The notes beneath the pieces were generated by a model. It was not told the DNA's origin. It saw only the letters and a list, made by a program, of their open reading frames with translations, and searched no databases. Of a stretch of 64,000 bases of DNA, positions 47,203 through 56,340 are shown one piece after another (positions within the stretch are counted from its first letter, which is position 1; each line of letters opens with the position of its first letter). The translations under genes were made by a program, and so were the position numbers. This stretch comes from Pseudovibrio sp. Ad37. GTDB taxonomy: Bacteria; Pseudomonadota; Alphaproteobacteria; Rhizobiales; Stappiaceae. Where the stretch lies: assembly GCF_001623075.1 (NCBI RefSeq), contig NZ_LMCF01000016.1, positions 1 to 64,000 on the forward strand, in the 5' to 3' direction.

Positions 47203-47904
47203 ATGGAAATGTCTGGAGAGCAGCAAATACCTGCGAGTCAGGAAAAGGTTTGGGAAGCTCTCAACGATCCTGAATTGCTGAAAAAGTGTATTCCCGGTTG
47301 CGATAGTCTGGAAAAAACCTCCGACACTGAGATGTCTGCCACGGTCACAGCAAAAGTGGGACCGGTCAAAGCCAAGTTCAAAGGAGAAGTAACCCTCTCC
47401 GATCTGAACCCGCCAAACTCCTACAAAATCTCCGGTGAAGGCAAAGGCGGTGTTGCAGGGTTCGCGAAGGGCTCGGCAGATGTAACCCTGTCAGAGAGTG
47501 GGGATGGCACTCTTCTGAGTTATGAGGTTAATGCAAAGGTCGGTGGTAAACTTGCTCAATTGGGAAACCGGTTGATCGATTCAACTGCCAAGAAGATGGC
47601 TGAGGAATTCTTCTCGAATCTGAACAAAGAACTCGGGGGGACACCGTTAGCAGGCAAGGACGAGCCGCTAGAAGCTGTTGAGTTGGATCCAGGGCTGATC
47701 GAGGAAGCCAAGTCTATCGCAAACGAGCACGCCATCGAAGGATCAGTTGAAGCCATGGCTGATGCTGAACATGCGTTGGAAGATGCAGTCAAAGACGTTG
47801 AGGAGAAGGTAGAAGTTGCGGCGGGCAAGGGATTCCTAGGTGGTCCGCTGGGTTGGGGCCTTATGGCTCTGGTTGTTTTGATTGCTCTTTATTGGTTACT
47901 TTGA
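47203..47904 (+). CDS. coxG: CoxG-like SRPBCC protein with C-terminal membrane anchor
   Basis: 233 residues. Residues 1-145 are a CoxG/SRPBCC domain: G-E-Q-Q-I-P-A-S-Q-E-K-V-W-E-A-L, I-P-G-C, K-V-G-P-V-K-A-K-F-K-G, and G-K-L-A-Q-L-G. A linker of about 60 acidic residues leads to a hydrophobic tail (about 210-233). CoxG is thought to recruit CO dehydrogenase to the membrane and to shuttle quinone. Gene order here (G-S-L-orf-M) differs from the Oligotropha cox order. The start has no strong ribosome site. Confidence 0.86.
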   Translation: MEMSGEQQIPASQEKVWEALNDPELLKKCIPGCDSLEKTSDTEMSATVTAKVGPVKAKFKGEVTLSDLNPPNSYKISGEGKGGVAGFAKGSADVTLSESGDGTLLSYEVNAKVGGKLAQLGNRLIDSTAKKMAEEFFSNLNKELGGTPLAGKDEPLEAVELDPGLIEEAKSIANEHAIEGSVEAMADAEHALEDAVKDVEEKVEVAAGKGFLGGPLGWGLMALVVLIALYWLL

Positions 47905-48097
47905 AACTAGAAATTTGGCGGTCGGAAATTGCAAGGCGCGTAGAGGGCGCTTTGTAAGCTAACGGCCCCGCCGAATAACAAGGCCAATGGTCTAAATTAC
48001 AACCAACTGCCTTGATAGGACGGGAGATCCTGACCAAGGCTGTTGGCTTCATAGTCTGCGGACGCGAAATTGCAGGCTTTTTTGAGGGAGGAAAACC

Positions 48098-48586
48098 ATG
48101 ACGACTGTCTCTATGACGGTGAATGGAAAGCAGATTTCTGGTGAGGTCGAAGACCGCACCCTTTTGTCTACATTTCTGCGCGAAAATCAGGGACTGACCG
48201 GAACACACATCGGCTGTGACACCTCACAGTGTGGTGCATGTCTCGTGCACATGGACGGTAAAGCAGTGAAGTCCTGCAGTATGCTTGCTGTTCAGGCAAC
48301 TGGTTCTGCTGTCACCACAATTGAAGGTGTTTCCCAAAATGGCCAACTGCACATCATGCAGAAAGCCTTCAAGGAAAACCACGGTCTTCAGTGCGGTTTC
48401 TGCACCCCTGGCATGATCATGTCTGCAATCGATATGATTGATCGCCTGGGAACAGATCTGGACGAGAAAACAATCCGCCATGAGCTGGAAGGCAACATTT
48501 GTCGCTGCACCGGCTACCACAACATCGTCAAGGCAATCAAAGCCGCAGCTGACGAAATGGCCGAAGTTCTCGAAGCCGCAGAATAA
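48098..48586 (+). CDS. coxS: CODH-type molybdenum hydroxylase, small [2Fe-2S] subunit
   Basis: 162 residues with two [2Fe-2S] clusters: plant-type C-D-T-S-Q-C-G-A-C with a later Cys (about 40-60), and the second set C-G-F-C and C-R-C-T-G (about 100 and 135). It passes electrons from the molybdenum site of CoxL to FAD in CoxM. Full length for the family. GAGGGAGG precedes the ATG. Confidence 0.95.
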   Translation: MTTVSMTVNGKQISGEVEDRTLLSTFLRENQGLTGTHIGCDTSQCGACLVHMDGKAVKSCSMLAVQATGSAVTTIEGVSQNGQLHIMQKAFKENHGLQCGFCTPGMIMSAIDMIDRLGTDLDEKTIRHELEGNICRCTGYHNIVKAIKAAADEMAEVLEAAE

Positions 48587-48694
48587 TTCGGAAATTCAAC
48601 TGATCATTGATCCAGCTGCACCTTATTTCAGGTGCGTTGCACTGCTGGAGCCTATGAACAGTTGCTGAAGTCAACCTTCCGGGAGGGGATGGAA

Positions 48695-51058
48695 ATGACA
48701 GCAGAAGGAATCGGCGCACGAGTGCTGCGCAAAGAAGACAAAAGATTTATTACCGGAAATGGCCGCTACACGGATGACATGACCATGCAACGCATGGGCC
48801 ACGCTGCTTTCGTCCGCTCAACACACGCACATGCACGCATCAAGTCCATCAACACAGATGACGCGATGAAAATGCCGGGTGTTGATGCAGTCTTGAACGG
48901 GCATCAGCTGGTTGCAGATGGCATCGGCAACATCATTTGCGGATGGATGATCCATTCCAAAGATGGTTCTCCAATGAACATGGGCGCGTACCGTGCTTTG
49001 GAGTCGGAAACAGTCCGTTATGTCGGTCAAGCCATCGCAGTTGTTGTTGCTGACACCCAGCAGCAGGCACGTGATGCAGCAGAAGCTGTGGTGGTGGAAT
49101 ATGAAGATTTGCCAGCTGTCGTTGACAGTCTTGATGCTCTGAAAGATGGCGCACCACAGCTCCATCCGGAAGCCGCTGGCAACCTCATCTACGATTGGGA
49201 GATCGGCGAGGAAGCTCCAACGGATGAAGCGTTTGCAAACGCAGCACACATCACTCGGATGGACATCGACAACAACCGTCTTGTTCCAAATCCGATGGAA
49301 CCACGCTCTGCTCTGGCGCATTTTGATCCGTCAGAAGAGCACTACACGCTTTACACCACCTCTCAGAACCCGCATGTGGCACGCTTGGTACTCTCCGCGT
49401 TCTACAACGTGGCACCTGAGAACAAGCTGCGCGTAGTTGCGCCGGATGTTGGCGGTGGCTTCGGCTCCAAGATCTTCATCTACCCAGAAGAGATTGCTTG
49501 TCTTTGGGCAACAAAGCGTGTTGGCCGTCCCGTTAAGTGGACTTCCGACCGTACAGAAGCCTTCCTGACAGATGCCCATGGTCGTGATCACCACAGCACC
49601 GCAGAACTGGCTCTTGATGCGAACAACAAAATCACCGGTTTCCGCGTGAAGACAGTCGCCAACCTTGGCGCTTACATGTCTCTGTTCTCATCTTCTGTAC
49701 CAACCTATCTGTACGCGACGCTATTGTCGGGTCAGTACAACATTCCAAACATCTACGCGAATGTGAAAGCGGTCTACACCAACACCACTCCGGTGGATGC
49801 GTATCGCGGTGCAGGGCGTCCAGAAGCAACCTATGTGGTTGAGCGCATGATGGAAACGGCTGCGAAAGAAGTTGGCATGGCGCCAGCTGAATTCCGCCGC
49901 ATCAACTTTGTGCGCGAGTTCCCGCATCAAACACCAGTGATCATGGCTTATGATGCAGGTGATTACGAAGCCTCTCTTGATGCAGCCATGAAGGCCATTG
50001 ATTATGATGGCTTTGCTCAGCGCCGCACTCAGTCTGAAGCTGCTGGCAAGCTTCGCGGCATAGGCATGTCTTGTTATATTGAGGCCTGCGGTATCGCGCC
50101 ATCTCAGGCTGTCGGCTCACTTGGCGCTGGTGTGGGGCTTTGGGAGTCTGCCGAGGTTCGTGTGAATGCCGTTGGAACCATTGAGGTTCTGACTGGGTCG
50201 CACAGCCATGGTCAGGGTCACGAAACCACATTTGCTCAATTGGTCTCCGACCGTCTTGGCTTGCCAACGGAGAGCATCTCCATTGTGCATGGTGACACCG
50301 ACAAAGTGCAGATGGGCATGGGTACATATGGCTCCCGCTCTGGCGCCGTTGGTATGTCCGCAATTGCTAAGGCACTCGACAAGGTCGAAGCCAAGGCAAA
50401 GAAGATCGCTGCACACCTGATGGAAGCGTCGGAAGGCGATATTGAAATCGAGAACGGTGAACTGAAAGTCACCGGAACCGACAAGAAACTCACCTTCACC
50501 GAAGTTTCTCTGGCAGCTTACACCGCTCACAACCTGCCAGAAGGCATGGAGCCGGGCCTGAAAGAAGGCGCGTTCTACGATCCAACCAACTTCACGTTCC
50601 CTGCAGGGTGTTACATCTGTGAGGTCGAAGTTGATCCGGATACGGGCGTTGTTTCCATTGAGAACTTTGTTGCCGCTGATGACTTCGGCACCATCATCAA
50701 CCCGATGATTGTGGAAGGTCAGGTGCACGGTGGTTTGGTGCAGGGCATTGGCCAAGCCATGCTGGAACACACCCAGTATGACGAAGATGGTCAGCTGCTT
50801 ACAGCTTCCTACATGGATTATACCATGCCGCGTGCGGATGATGTGCCATCCTTCACTCTGGAAACCACAGTCACGGAATGCCCGGGCAATCCGCTCGGCA
50901 TGAAGGGCTGCGGTGAAGCTGGCGCGATCGGGTCACCACCTGCTGTCATCAACGCCGTGACGGACGCCCTTGGCATTCGTGACATGAATATGCCTGCCTC
51001 GCCAAACCGCGTCTGGCAGCTCATTCAGGACAACGGCATGAAGCAGGCAGCGGAGTAA
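48695..51058 (+). CDS. coxL: CODH-type molybdenum hydroxylase large subunit, form II
   Basis: 787 residues, molybdopterin-binding catalytic subunit of the xanthine dehydrogenase/CODH family. The active-site loop is A-Y-R-G-A-G-R (residues 369-375), the form II signature; form I CO-oxidising enzymes have A-Y-x-C-S-F-R. The C-terminal K-G-C-G-E-A-G carries the conserved catalytic Glu. Form II enzymes are widespread in marine alphaproteobacteria and mostly do not oxidise CO usefully, so the true substrate is unknown. GGGAGGGG before ATG 48695 supports the start. Confidence 0.93.
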   Translation: MTAEGIGARVLRKEDKRFITGNGRYTDDMTMQRMGHAAFVRSTHAHARIKSINTDDAMKMPGVDAVLNGHQLVADGIGNIICGWMIHSKDGSPMNMGAYRALESETVRYVGQAIAVVVADTQQQARDAAEAVVVEYEDLPAVVDSLDALKDGAPQLHPEAAGNLIYDWEIGEEAPTDEAFANAAHITRMDIDNNRLVPNPMEPRSALAHFDPSEEHYTLYTTSQNPHVARLVLSAFYNVAPENKLRVVAPDVGGGFGSKIFIYPEEIACLWATKRVGRPVKWTSDRTEAFLTDAHGRDHHSTAELALDANNKITGFRVKTVANLGAYMSLFSSSVPTYLYATLLSGQYNIPNIYANVKAVYTNTTPVDAYRGAGRPEATYVVERMMETAAKEVGMAPAEFRRINFVREFPHQTPVIMAYDAGDYEASLDAAMKAIDYDGFAQRRTQSEAAGKLRGIGMSCYIEACGIAPSQAVGSLGAGVGLWESAEVRVNAVGTIEVLTGSHSHGQGHETTFAQLVSDRLGLPTESISIVHGDTDKVQMGMGTYGSRSGAVGMSAIAKALDKVEAKAKKIAAHLMEASEGDIEIENGELKVTGTDKKLTFTEVSLAAYTAHNLPEGMEPGLKEGAFYDPTNFTFPAGCYICEVEVDPDTGVVSIENFVAADDFGTIINPMIVEGQVHGGLVQGIGQAMLEHTQYDEDGQLLTASYMDYTMPRADDVPSFTLETTVTECPGNPLGMKGCGEAGAIGSPPAVINAVTDALGIRDMNMPASPNRVWQLIQDNGMKQAAE

Positions 51059-51061
51059 TCA

Positions 51062-51559
51062 ATGGCACAGGCTGGCGCTAAATCGACATTGGATCACAAG
51101 TTCATCGCCATCGAACTCAATCAGCGCGCATGGGCTCTCTTAGAAAATGAGAGCCGCTCGCCCGAGGAAAATGACGAGATGCTCCATGTCGCCCACGCCA
51201 GCCTTTGGCACTGGCTTCAGGCCGGAACGAAAGTCCATCACCAACGTGGCTTGTGGCTCGTAGGTCGTATCCATGTTCTGCTTGAAAACCGTGAAGCAGC
51301 AATGCGTTACGCCCGGCAGACCATGGACCTGACAGAGTTTCATCAAGAGGATATGGCAGACTTTGACCACGCCTATGCCTCTGAACTTCTGGCACGCGCC
51401 ACATTGCTGGCAGGGGAAGAAAGCGAAGCCTCAGTTCTGTTTGAAAGAGCTGCGCGGCTTGGCCAACTGATCCACGGTGAGCAAAATCGCAAGATTTTCT
51501 TTTCTGATCTGGAAGCTATTCCGTACCTGAAAACTGAATTATCCGAACTAAACTCATAG
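51062..51559 (+). CDS. Uncharacterised protein inside the cox cluster
   Basis: 165 residues, soluble, mostly helical with Ala/Leu/Glu-rich heptads that look like TPR-type repeats (L-W-H-W-L-Q, L-L-E-N-R-E-A-A-M-R-Y-A-R-Q). It starts three bases after the coxL stop, so it is translationally coupled. It resembles none of the known cox accessory proteins (CoxD-K) that I recall. It could act as a chaperone or assembly factor for the large subunit, by position only. Confidence 0.65.
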   Translation: MAQAGAKSTLDHKFIAIELNQRAWALLENESRSPEENDEMLHVAHASLWHWLQAGTKVHHQRGLWLVGRIHVLLENREAAMRYARQTMDLTEFHQEDMADFDHAYASELLARATLLAGEESEASVLFERAARLGQLIHGEQNRKIFFSDLEAIPYLKTELSELNS

Positions 51560-51601
51560 CAACTCTGCCAAAGACCCCTTTAGGGGGATGGGAGGCTAAA
51601 A

Positions 51602-52399
51602 ATGTACGAGACCAAATATCATCGCGCATCAACAGTGTCAGATGCAGCGAAAATGCTGAAAAATGCTGATGACGGTAAACTGCTTTCTGGTGGTCAGACC
51701 TTGATCCCAACCATGAAGCAACGTCTGGCAGCACCAAGTGATCTGATTGACCTGCGCCACATCGGAGAAATCTCCGGTATTGTGAAGCAGGCTGATGGCT
51801 CAATCCGCATCGGGGCTGCAACTTGTCATGCAGATGTGGCAGGCAGCGCGGATATCAAAGCCGCCCTTCCAGGGCTGGCTGATCTGGCAGGCACGATCGG
51901 TGATCCGCATGTCCGTCACATGGGCACCATTGGTGGCTCTGTCGCCAACAATGACCCTGCAGCAGATTATCCGGCAGCTCTGTTGGCTCTTGGGGCAACC
52001 ATCGAGACCAACAAGCGTGAGTTCTCTGCGCAGGACTTCTTCACTGGCATGTTCGAAACGGCGCTGGATGAAGATGAGATCGTGACTGCGGTTGTCTTCC
52101 CGGTCGCATCGAACACTGCATACGCGAAGTTCCCTAATCCTGCCTCGCGTTATGCAATGGCTGGCGTCTTTGTAGCAAAGACTGGAGCGGGTGCACGTGT
52201 GGCTGTGACAGGTGCCGGTCAGGATGGTGTTTTCCGTATGCCTGACATGGAAAAAGCTCTGGATGGCAACTGGTCTGCCGATGCTGTCGCAGGCATGGCA
52301 CCATCTGCTGACAACATGCTCTCAGACCTTCATGGCACCGCTGCCTACCGCGCCAATCTGGTGACGGTCATGGCAAAACGCGCTGTCGCGGCATCTTAA
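51602..52399 (+). CDS. coxM: CODH-type molybdenum hydroxylase FAD subunit
   Basis: 265 residues. FAD-binding motifs: L-S-G-G-Q-T-L-I-P (about 30-38) and T-I-G-D-P-H-V-R-H-M-G-T-I-G-G-S (about 98-113). It accepts electrons from CoxS. Slightly shorter than typical CoxM (280-290). A terminator follows the stop, ending the cluster. Confidence 0.93.
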   Translation: MYETKYHRASTVSDAAKMLKNADDGKLLSGGQTLIPTMKQRLAAPSDLIDLRHIGEISGIVKQADGSIRIGAATCHADVAGSADIKAALPGLADLAGTIGDPHVRHMGTIGGSVANNDPAADYPAALLALGATIETNKREFSAQDFFTGMFETALDEDEIVTAVVFPVASNTAYAKFPNPASRYAMAGVFVAKTGAGARVAVTGAGQDGVFRMPDMEKALDGNWSADAVAGMAPSADNMLSDLHGTAAYRANLVTVMAKRAVAAS

Positions 52400-52405
52400 A
52401 GACCT

Positions 52406-52440
52406 GAAAGGAGATGGTAATTCATCATCTCCTTTCAATC
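52406..52440 (+). terminator. Terminator of the cox cluster
   Basis: Perfect 11-bp stem GAAAGGAGATG/CATCTCCTTTC (52406-52416 with 52426-52436) seven bases after the coxM stop. The U-run is short (AATCCTCTTT). Confidence 0.75.
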
Positions 52441-52444
52441 CTCT

Positions 52445-54484
52445 TTATGTTGCAACTTTGACTAGAAAATGATTAATTTCAACTTTTAGCTGTTCGCTTT
52501 GGTCGCTCACGTTTTGGGTTGCGGCTTGCACTGCATCAGCATTTTCTGAGGTTTTTAGAGAAGAACTTGCGACAGCATCTACACGGAATGACATCTGCTT
52601 AGTCCCTTTAGCAGCGGCAGCTACGTTCTGATTGATTTTGTTGGTTGTTTCCAGCTGAGCTGACACACTGTTTGCTAGTTCATTGGTAAGCCAGTCCATA
52701 GAGGCAATGCTCTCCCTGATCTGATTGATAGCGGTGGATGCGGTCTCGGAACTACTCTGAATTTCCCGAACTACCTTTTGAATATCTTCGGTAGCCGCGC
52801 TGGTCTGATTCGCGAGGTCTTTCACTTCAGAGGCAACTACAGCAAAACCCTTACCCGCGTCGCCTGCGCGGGCAGCTTCAATCGTGGCATTAAGAGCGAG
52901 AAGGTTTGTGCGGCTGGCAATTTCCTGAATGAGATCCATCACATCGCTAATTTTATGCGAGGCTTCGAGCAGGGAATTTATCATCCGAGTAGAATGCTCT
53001 GCTGATCTACTGGTCTGACTCATAGTTGTAGCGGTTGTTGAAATCCGTTCTTGAAAATCCTGCGTACTGATGGCCAGTTGTTCCAAGGATTCCGCAATGG
53101 CAGAGACCTCATGAGTGGTTTGCTTCAACGTTTTATTGGCAGCTTTAGCGCCTTCTGATGTAGATGCTGCAAGTACTGTCAGGTCTTGAGAAGCGAGGCC
53201 CAGTGTACCTGCGCTATCCGCAATGCTTTGAGTAAGGCCATAGGAGTTCATGCGAAAAGTCCCGATCCATTCGGTCAGTTGAGTTGTTCTGGCTGATGCG
53301 GATTTGGCTTGTTGTGCTTGCTCGCTTTCAAGTCTGCTTCTCTCAGTTGTGTTGCGATCAAAAATCGCTAGTGCGTCGTATAAGTTGGCAATTTCGGGGA
53401 CACGGCTCGGCTTGGATGGGAAGCGGATCTCTTCTTTCTCAGCGAGGCTGTACACATCTGAAACAGCTTTCCGCAATGGTTTTACAACCCGCCAAGAAAG
53501 AATAAGGGCGACCAGCAAGCCGGCAAGAACTGCAGTTATGCCTGCAACAATAGTTCCCCAGAATAAGAAAGCGCTGGATTGCTCTATGTTCTGATTGAGT
53601 GTTGCCTGATCACCGTGCAGCTTAGTGAGAATTCTCTCAGAGCTTTGCTCAATAGCGCCTAACAGGGCCTCCACTCGTTGCTCTTCCCGTTGGAGACCGG
53701 TGTATGCACCAAAAAAACCCATCATATTTTGGAGGAGCAAATCCCTGTCTCGACTCGCAAACTTCAGAATAGCTCGCTCGCGGCGTGGCAGAACCTTAAG
53801 AAGCGGTTTAGCTTGACTAAATGCCTTGCCCAGAGCTGCTATATGTGTCTCAAATTGTGTGCGGTTTGCTTCATTTGGCAGCAAGGTGAATTGCAACGCA
53901 GATGAAAGGGTGCTTTGCGTAAGGGGACTAATACGAGTTGCTAGCTTTTTGGTATTCGGACTCAATCCTTCAAGCTGCCGAAGCAGGTTGCCGCTCGAGT
54001 TTGCAAGGGCCACGCTGTCCGAGCTGATTGCATTTCGTGTCCCATGGAGAGAACGCCGTGCTGCGAGCAAGGCGGTTACATTCTCTTCGAATTTCTCAGT
54101 AGGGGAGGAGAGAGTGTGGGACAGATTACTTTCACCCACGTTGTTGAGCCAACTTTGAGTGTGTGCGATTGTAGCGTTGAGCTGAATGGAAACAGGTTGG
54201 ATGAGGGCTTCATCATCACTTACATACTCGGGCGCTTCCATAGCTTTTATGCGATGAGAGGTTTCGGAAACCTTTTGCAACAATAGGTTAGCCAGAGTGA
54301 CGCCCTCTTCCTGTACTCTGATAGAGGCAATTGCCTCCTGAATGCGATAGGTTTGCAGTACAGTGATGCAGGAAGCGCAGGCACTAATGGAAACAATAAA
54401 ATAGAGGCTGAAATTGATGCGTCCGCTCATCGACCTCGAAGATTTTACGAGGGCGGAGAGAAATAGTTTCATGTATCTAAGCAT
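52445..54484 (-). CDS. Membrane-bound methyl-accepting chemotaxis protein
   Basis: 679 residues. A membrane helix near 22-44, a large periplasmic helical sensor (about 45-305), a second helix (about 306-328), a HAMP region, then the MCP signalling domain with the conserved tip [19 protein letters not shown] near residue 545. No methyl-adapter pentapeptide is seen at the C-terminus. The ligand is unknown. It converges with the cox cluster. Confidence 0.92.
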   Translation of the reverse strand: MLRYMKLFLSALVKSSRSMSGRINFSLYFIVSISACASCITVLQTYRIQEAIASIRVQEEGVTLANLLLQKVSETSHRIKAMEAPEYVSDDEALIQPVSIQLNATIAHTQSWLNNVGESNLSHTLSSPTEKFEENVTALLAARRSLHGTRNAISSDSVALANSSGNLLRQLEGLSPNTKKLATRISPLTQSTLSSALQFTLLPNEANRTQFETHIAALGKAFSQAKPLLKVLPRRERAILKFASRDRDLLLQNMMGFFGAYTGLQREEQRVEALLGAIEQSSERILTKLHGDQATLNQNIEQSSAFLFWGTIVAGITAVLAGLLVALILSWRVVKPLRKAVSDVYSLAEKEEIRFPSKPSRVPEIANLYDALAIFDRNTTERSRLESEQAQQAKSASARTTQLTEWIGTFRMNSYGLTQSIADSAGTLGLASQDLTVLAASTSEGAKAANKTLKQTTHEVSAIAESLEQLAISTQDFQERISTTATTMSQTSRSAEHSTRMINSLLEASHKISDVMDLIQEIASRTNLLALNATIEAARAGDAGKGFAVVASEVKDLANQTSAATEDIQKVVREIQSSSETASTAINQIRESIASMDWLTNELANSVSAQLETTNKINQNVAAAAKGTKQMSFRVDAVASSSLKTSENADAVQAATQNVSDQSEQLKVEINHFLVKVAT

Positions 54485-54601
54485 GCATACGGTCGCTTAT
54501 TCATCTAAGGATGTAAGTTCAATAAAAAATGTTTCTAACAGATTTGTGATGGTCCAATGATTACGAGGTGTTGGGTCGGGCTGTCTTGTTGATATGTCTA
54601 T

Positions 54602-54634
54602 AAAATAGCAAAGGGCGCCCAAAGCGCCCCTTTC
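54602..54634 (-). terminator. Terminator of the SDR gene at 54.7 kb
   Basis: AAAGGGCGC and GCGCCCCTTT pair (54610-54633) around CCAAA; on the minus strand GCTATTTTATAG follows. Confidence 0.78.
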
Positions 54635-54655
54635 ACGTTTCACATAAGAACGCGT

Positions 54656-55417
54656 TTATACGTGCTGACCGCCGTTGATATGTATTTCCGCACCTGTCAC
54701 GTAAGAAGATGGAGCAGAGCACAGGAAGTAGATGGTGTCTGCCACTTCTGTGGTGCTGCCCAAACGGCGCATCGGAATGGTCTCGACGATTTTCTCGGTA
54801 CCAGGTGAGAGAATCGAAGTATCGATTTCACCCGGAGCAATCGCATTCACACGAACGCCATGCGGCCCAAAGTCAGCAGCCATCTCGCGCGTGAGGGAAG
54901 CAAGAGCCGCCTTGGAAGTGGCATAAGCTGTTCCCGCAAACGGATGCACACGGCTCCCAGCGATGGACGTGACGTTCACGACAGAGCCTCTCGCAGCCCT
55001 CAGCTCATCAAACAAACCGCGAGCCAGCATAATTGGCGCGAAGAAGTTTACCTGAAACACATCTCGCCATGTTTGCATTGGGGTTGTCAGGGAATCGAGG
55101 CGTTGGCCTTCCTCGTCTTTCGGGCTGATACCCGCATTGTTGACGAGGGCATGAAGCATGGAGCCGTTGTCTTTCAGACGCTCTTTGATCTGGAGAACGG
55201 CGTTTTCCAGATTATCTGCATCACCCAAGTCCACTTCAATGTGGTCTTCCGGCCCGGATGGCCAAGGGCATTTGTCAGAAAATGGTTGTCTGGAACAGCT
55301 AATGACCCGATAACCCGCTGAAGAAAATTTCTTTACGGTTGCGTGGCCGATTCCACGGCTTGCTCCCGTTAAGACGATTGTCTTGCGGAGATCCTTCGTC
55401 GTTTGGTTGGTGTTCAT
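54656..55417 (-). CDS. Short-chain dehydrogenase/reductase (FabG-like)
   Basis: 253 residues, classical SDR. G-A-S-R-G-I-G-H (18-25), N-N-A-G-I-S (about 92-97), S-I-A-G and Y-A-T-S-K-A-A (about 164-170), and the P-G-E-I-D-T after strand six. Close in type to 3-oxoacyl-ACP reductases, but without a fatty-acid neighbour the substrate is open. No signal peptide. The gene stands alone between two terminators. Confidence 0.88.
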   Translation of the reverse strand: MNTNQTTKDLRKTIVLTGASRGIGHATVKKFSSAGYRVISCSRQPFSDKCPWPSGPEDHIEVDLGDADNLENAVLQIKERLKDNGSMLHALVNNAGISPKDEEGQRLDSLTTPMQTWRDVFQVNFFAPIMLARGLFDELRAARGSVVNVTSIAGSRVHPFAGTAYATSKAALASLTREMAADFGPHGVRVNAIAPGEIDTSILSPGTEKIVETIPMRRLGSTTEVADTIYFLCSAPSSYVTGAEIHINGGQHV

Positions 55418-55534
55418 AGGGGCTTTGCTCGTGATAGGACTGCAGGAAACTGGAGTATTATTCTCTAGTTTTAAAAGATCTACTGTTTATATAATGCTTT
55501 GCAAGCGAAATTGGGAGCCCGAAAGCAACCAACA

Positions 55535-55744
55535 ATGATCATTTGTCACTGCAACGTCATTAATGACAAGGAAATAAAACAAGCTGCACGTGAGCTTTGC
55601 GAGAATCCTGAGGGGGGTGTCCCCACTCCGGGCGCGGTATTTCGTCATCTTGGGTACAGGCCAAAATGTGGTGGTTGCTTTAAAAGCATCATCGAAGTTG
55701 TATACGCTGAGGCTGAACAAGTTAAAGATGACTCTGGACAGTAA
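55535..55744 (+). CDS. bfd: Bacterioferritin-associated ferredoxin-like protein
   Basis: 69 residues, Bfd-type [2Fe-2S] protein: C4-H-C6 and C45-G-G-C48 form the cluster ligands, with a helix between. It reduces stored ferric iron in bacterioferritin so that it can leave. The start ATG 55535 gives the canonical M-I-I-C-H-C N-terminus. The bacterioferritin gene follows 53 bases later with its own GGAGAG site, making a clear iron-recycling pair. No obvious Irr or Fur box was found. Confidence 0.92.
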   Translation: MIICHCNVINDKEIKQAARELCENPEGGVPTPGAVFRHLGYRPKCGGCFKSIIEVVYAEAEQVKDDSGQ

Positions 55745-55797
55745 CTTGGAATTATTCTAAAAAGGTCAATACCTCAATTTGTCAAGGAGAGAGTGAC

Positions 55798-56283
55798 ATG
55801 AAGGGTGAACCTAAAGTACTGGAATATCTCAACAAGGCTCTACGCCACGAGCTGACCGCAGTAAATCAATACTGGCTGCACTACCGTCTCCTTGAAGACT
55901 GGGGCTTCACAAAGCTTGCAAAAAAAGAACGTGAAGAATCCATTGAGGAAATGGAACACGCCGATAAGCTTATCGAGCGTATCATTTTCCTCGAAGGCCA
56001 CCCGAACCTGCAGACACTCGATCCGCTGCGCATCGGTCAGGACCTCAAGGAATGCCTTGAATGCGATCTGGCAGGTGAATACTCCGCTCGCGCTCTTTAC
56101 AAAGAAGCACGCGAAGTTTGCCGTGACGAAGGTGATTACGTCACCATGAAGCTTTTTGAAGACCTGATGGCAGACGAAGAAGGTCACATCGACTTCCTCG
56201 AAACCCAGCTGGAACTTCTGGAAAAGATCGGCGTCGAGCGCTACGGCCTGTTGCAGGCAACTCCTGCAAACGAAGGCGAATAA
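55798..56283 (+). CDS. bfr: Bacterioferritin
   Basis: 161 residues, 24-mer iron store. The ferroxidase ligands E18, E51, H54 are at the expected places, and Met52 (in E-E-M-E-H-A) is the heme ligand, so this is a heme bacterioferritin. C-terminal helices with [12 protein letters not shown] carry the second set (about E127, H130). Full length. Confidence 0.96.
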   Translation: MKGEPKVLEYLNKALRHELTAVNQYWLHYRLLEDWGFTKLAKKEREESIEEMEHADKLIERIIFLEGHPNLQTLDPLRIGQDLKECLECDLAGEYSARALYKEAREVCRDEGDYVTMKLFEDLMADEEGHIDFLETQLELLEKIGVERYGLLQATPANEGE

Positions 56284-56303
56284 GCTTTTCATCTATGAAT
56301 TTT

Positions 56304-56340
56304 AAAAGGCCGGAGAGCGTTATGCTCTTCGGCTTTTTAT
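56304..56340. terminator. Convergent terminator of bfr and hrpB
   Basis: AAGGCCGGAGAGC pairs with GCTCTTCGGCTTT around GTTAT, followed by TTTTAT. The hairpin overlaps the hrpB stop codon and may end both transcripts. Confidence 0.8.

Noticed and set aside
48689-51058. Form I (true) CO dehydrogenase large subunit
   Set aside because: The active-site loop is AYRGAGR, not AYxCSFR, so a CO-oxidising form I enzyme is not supported.
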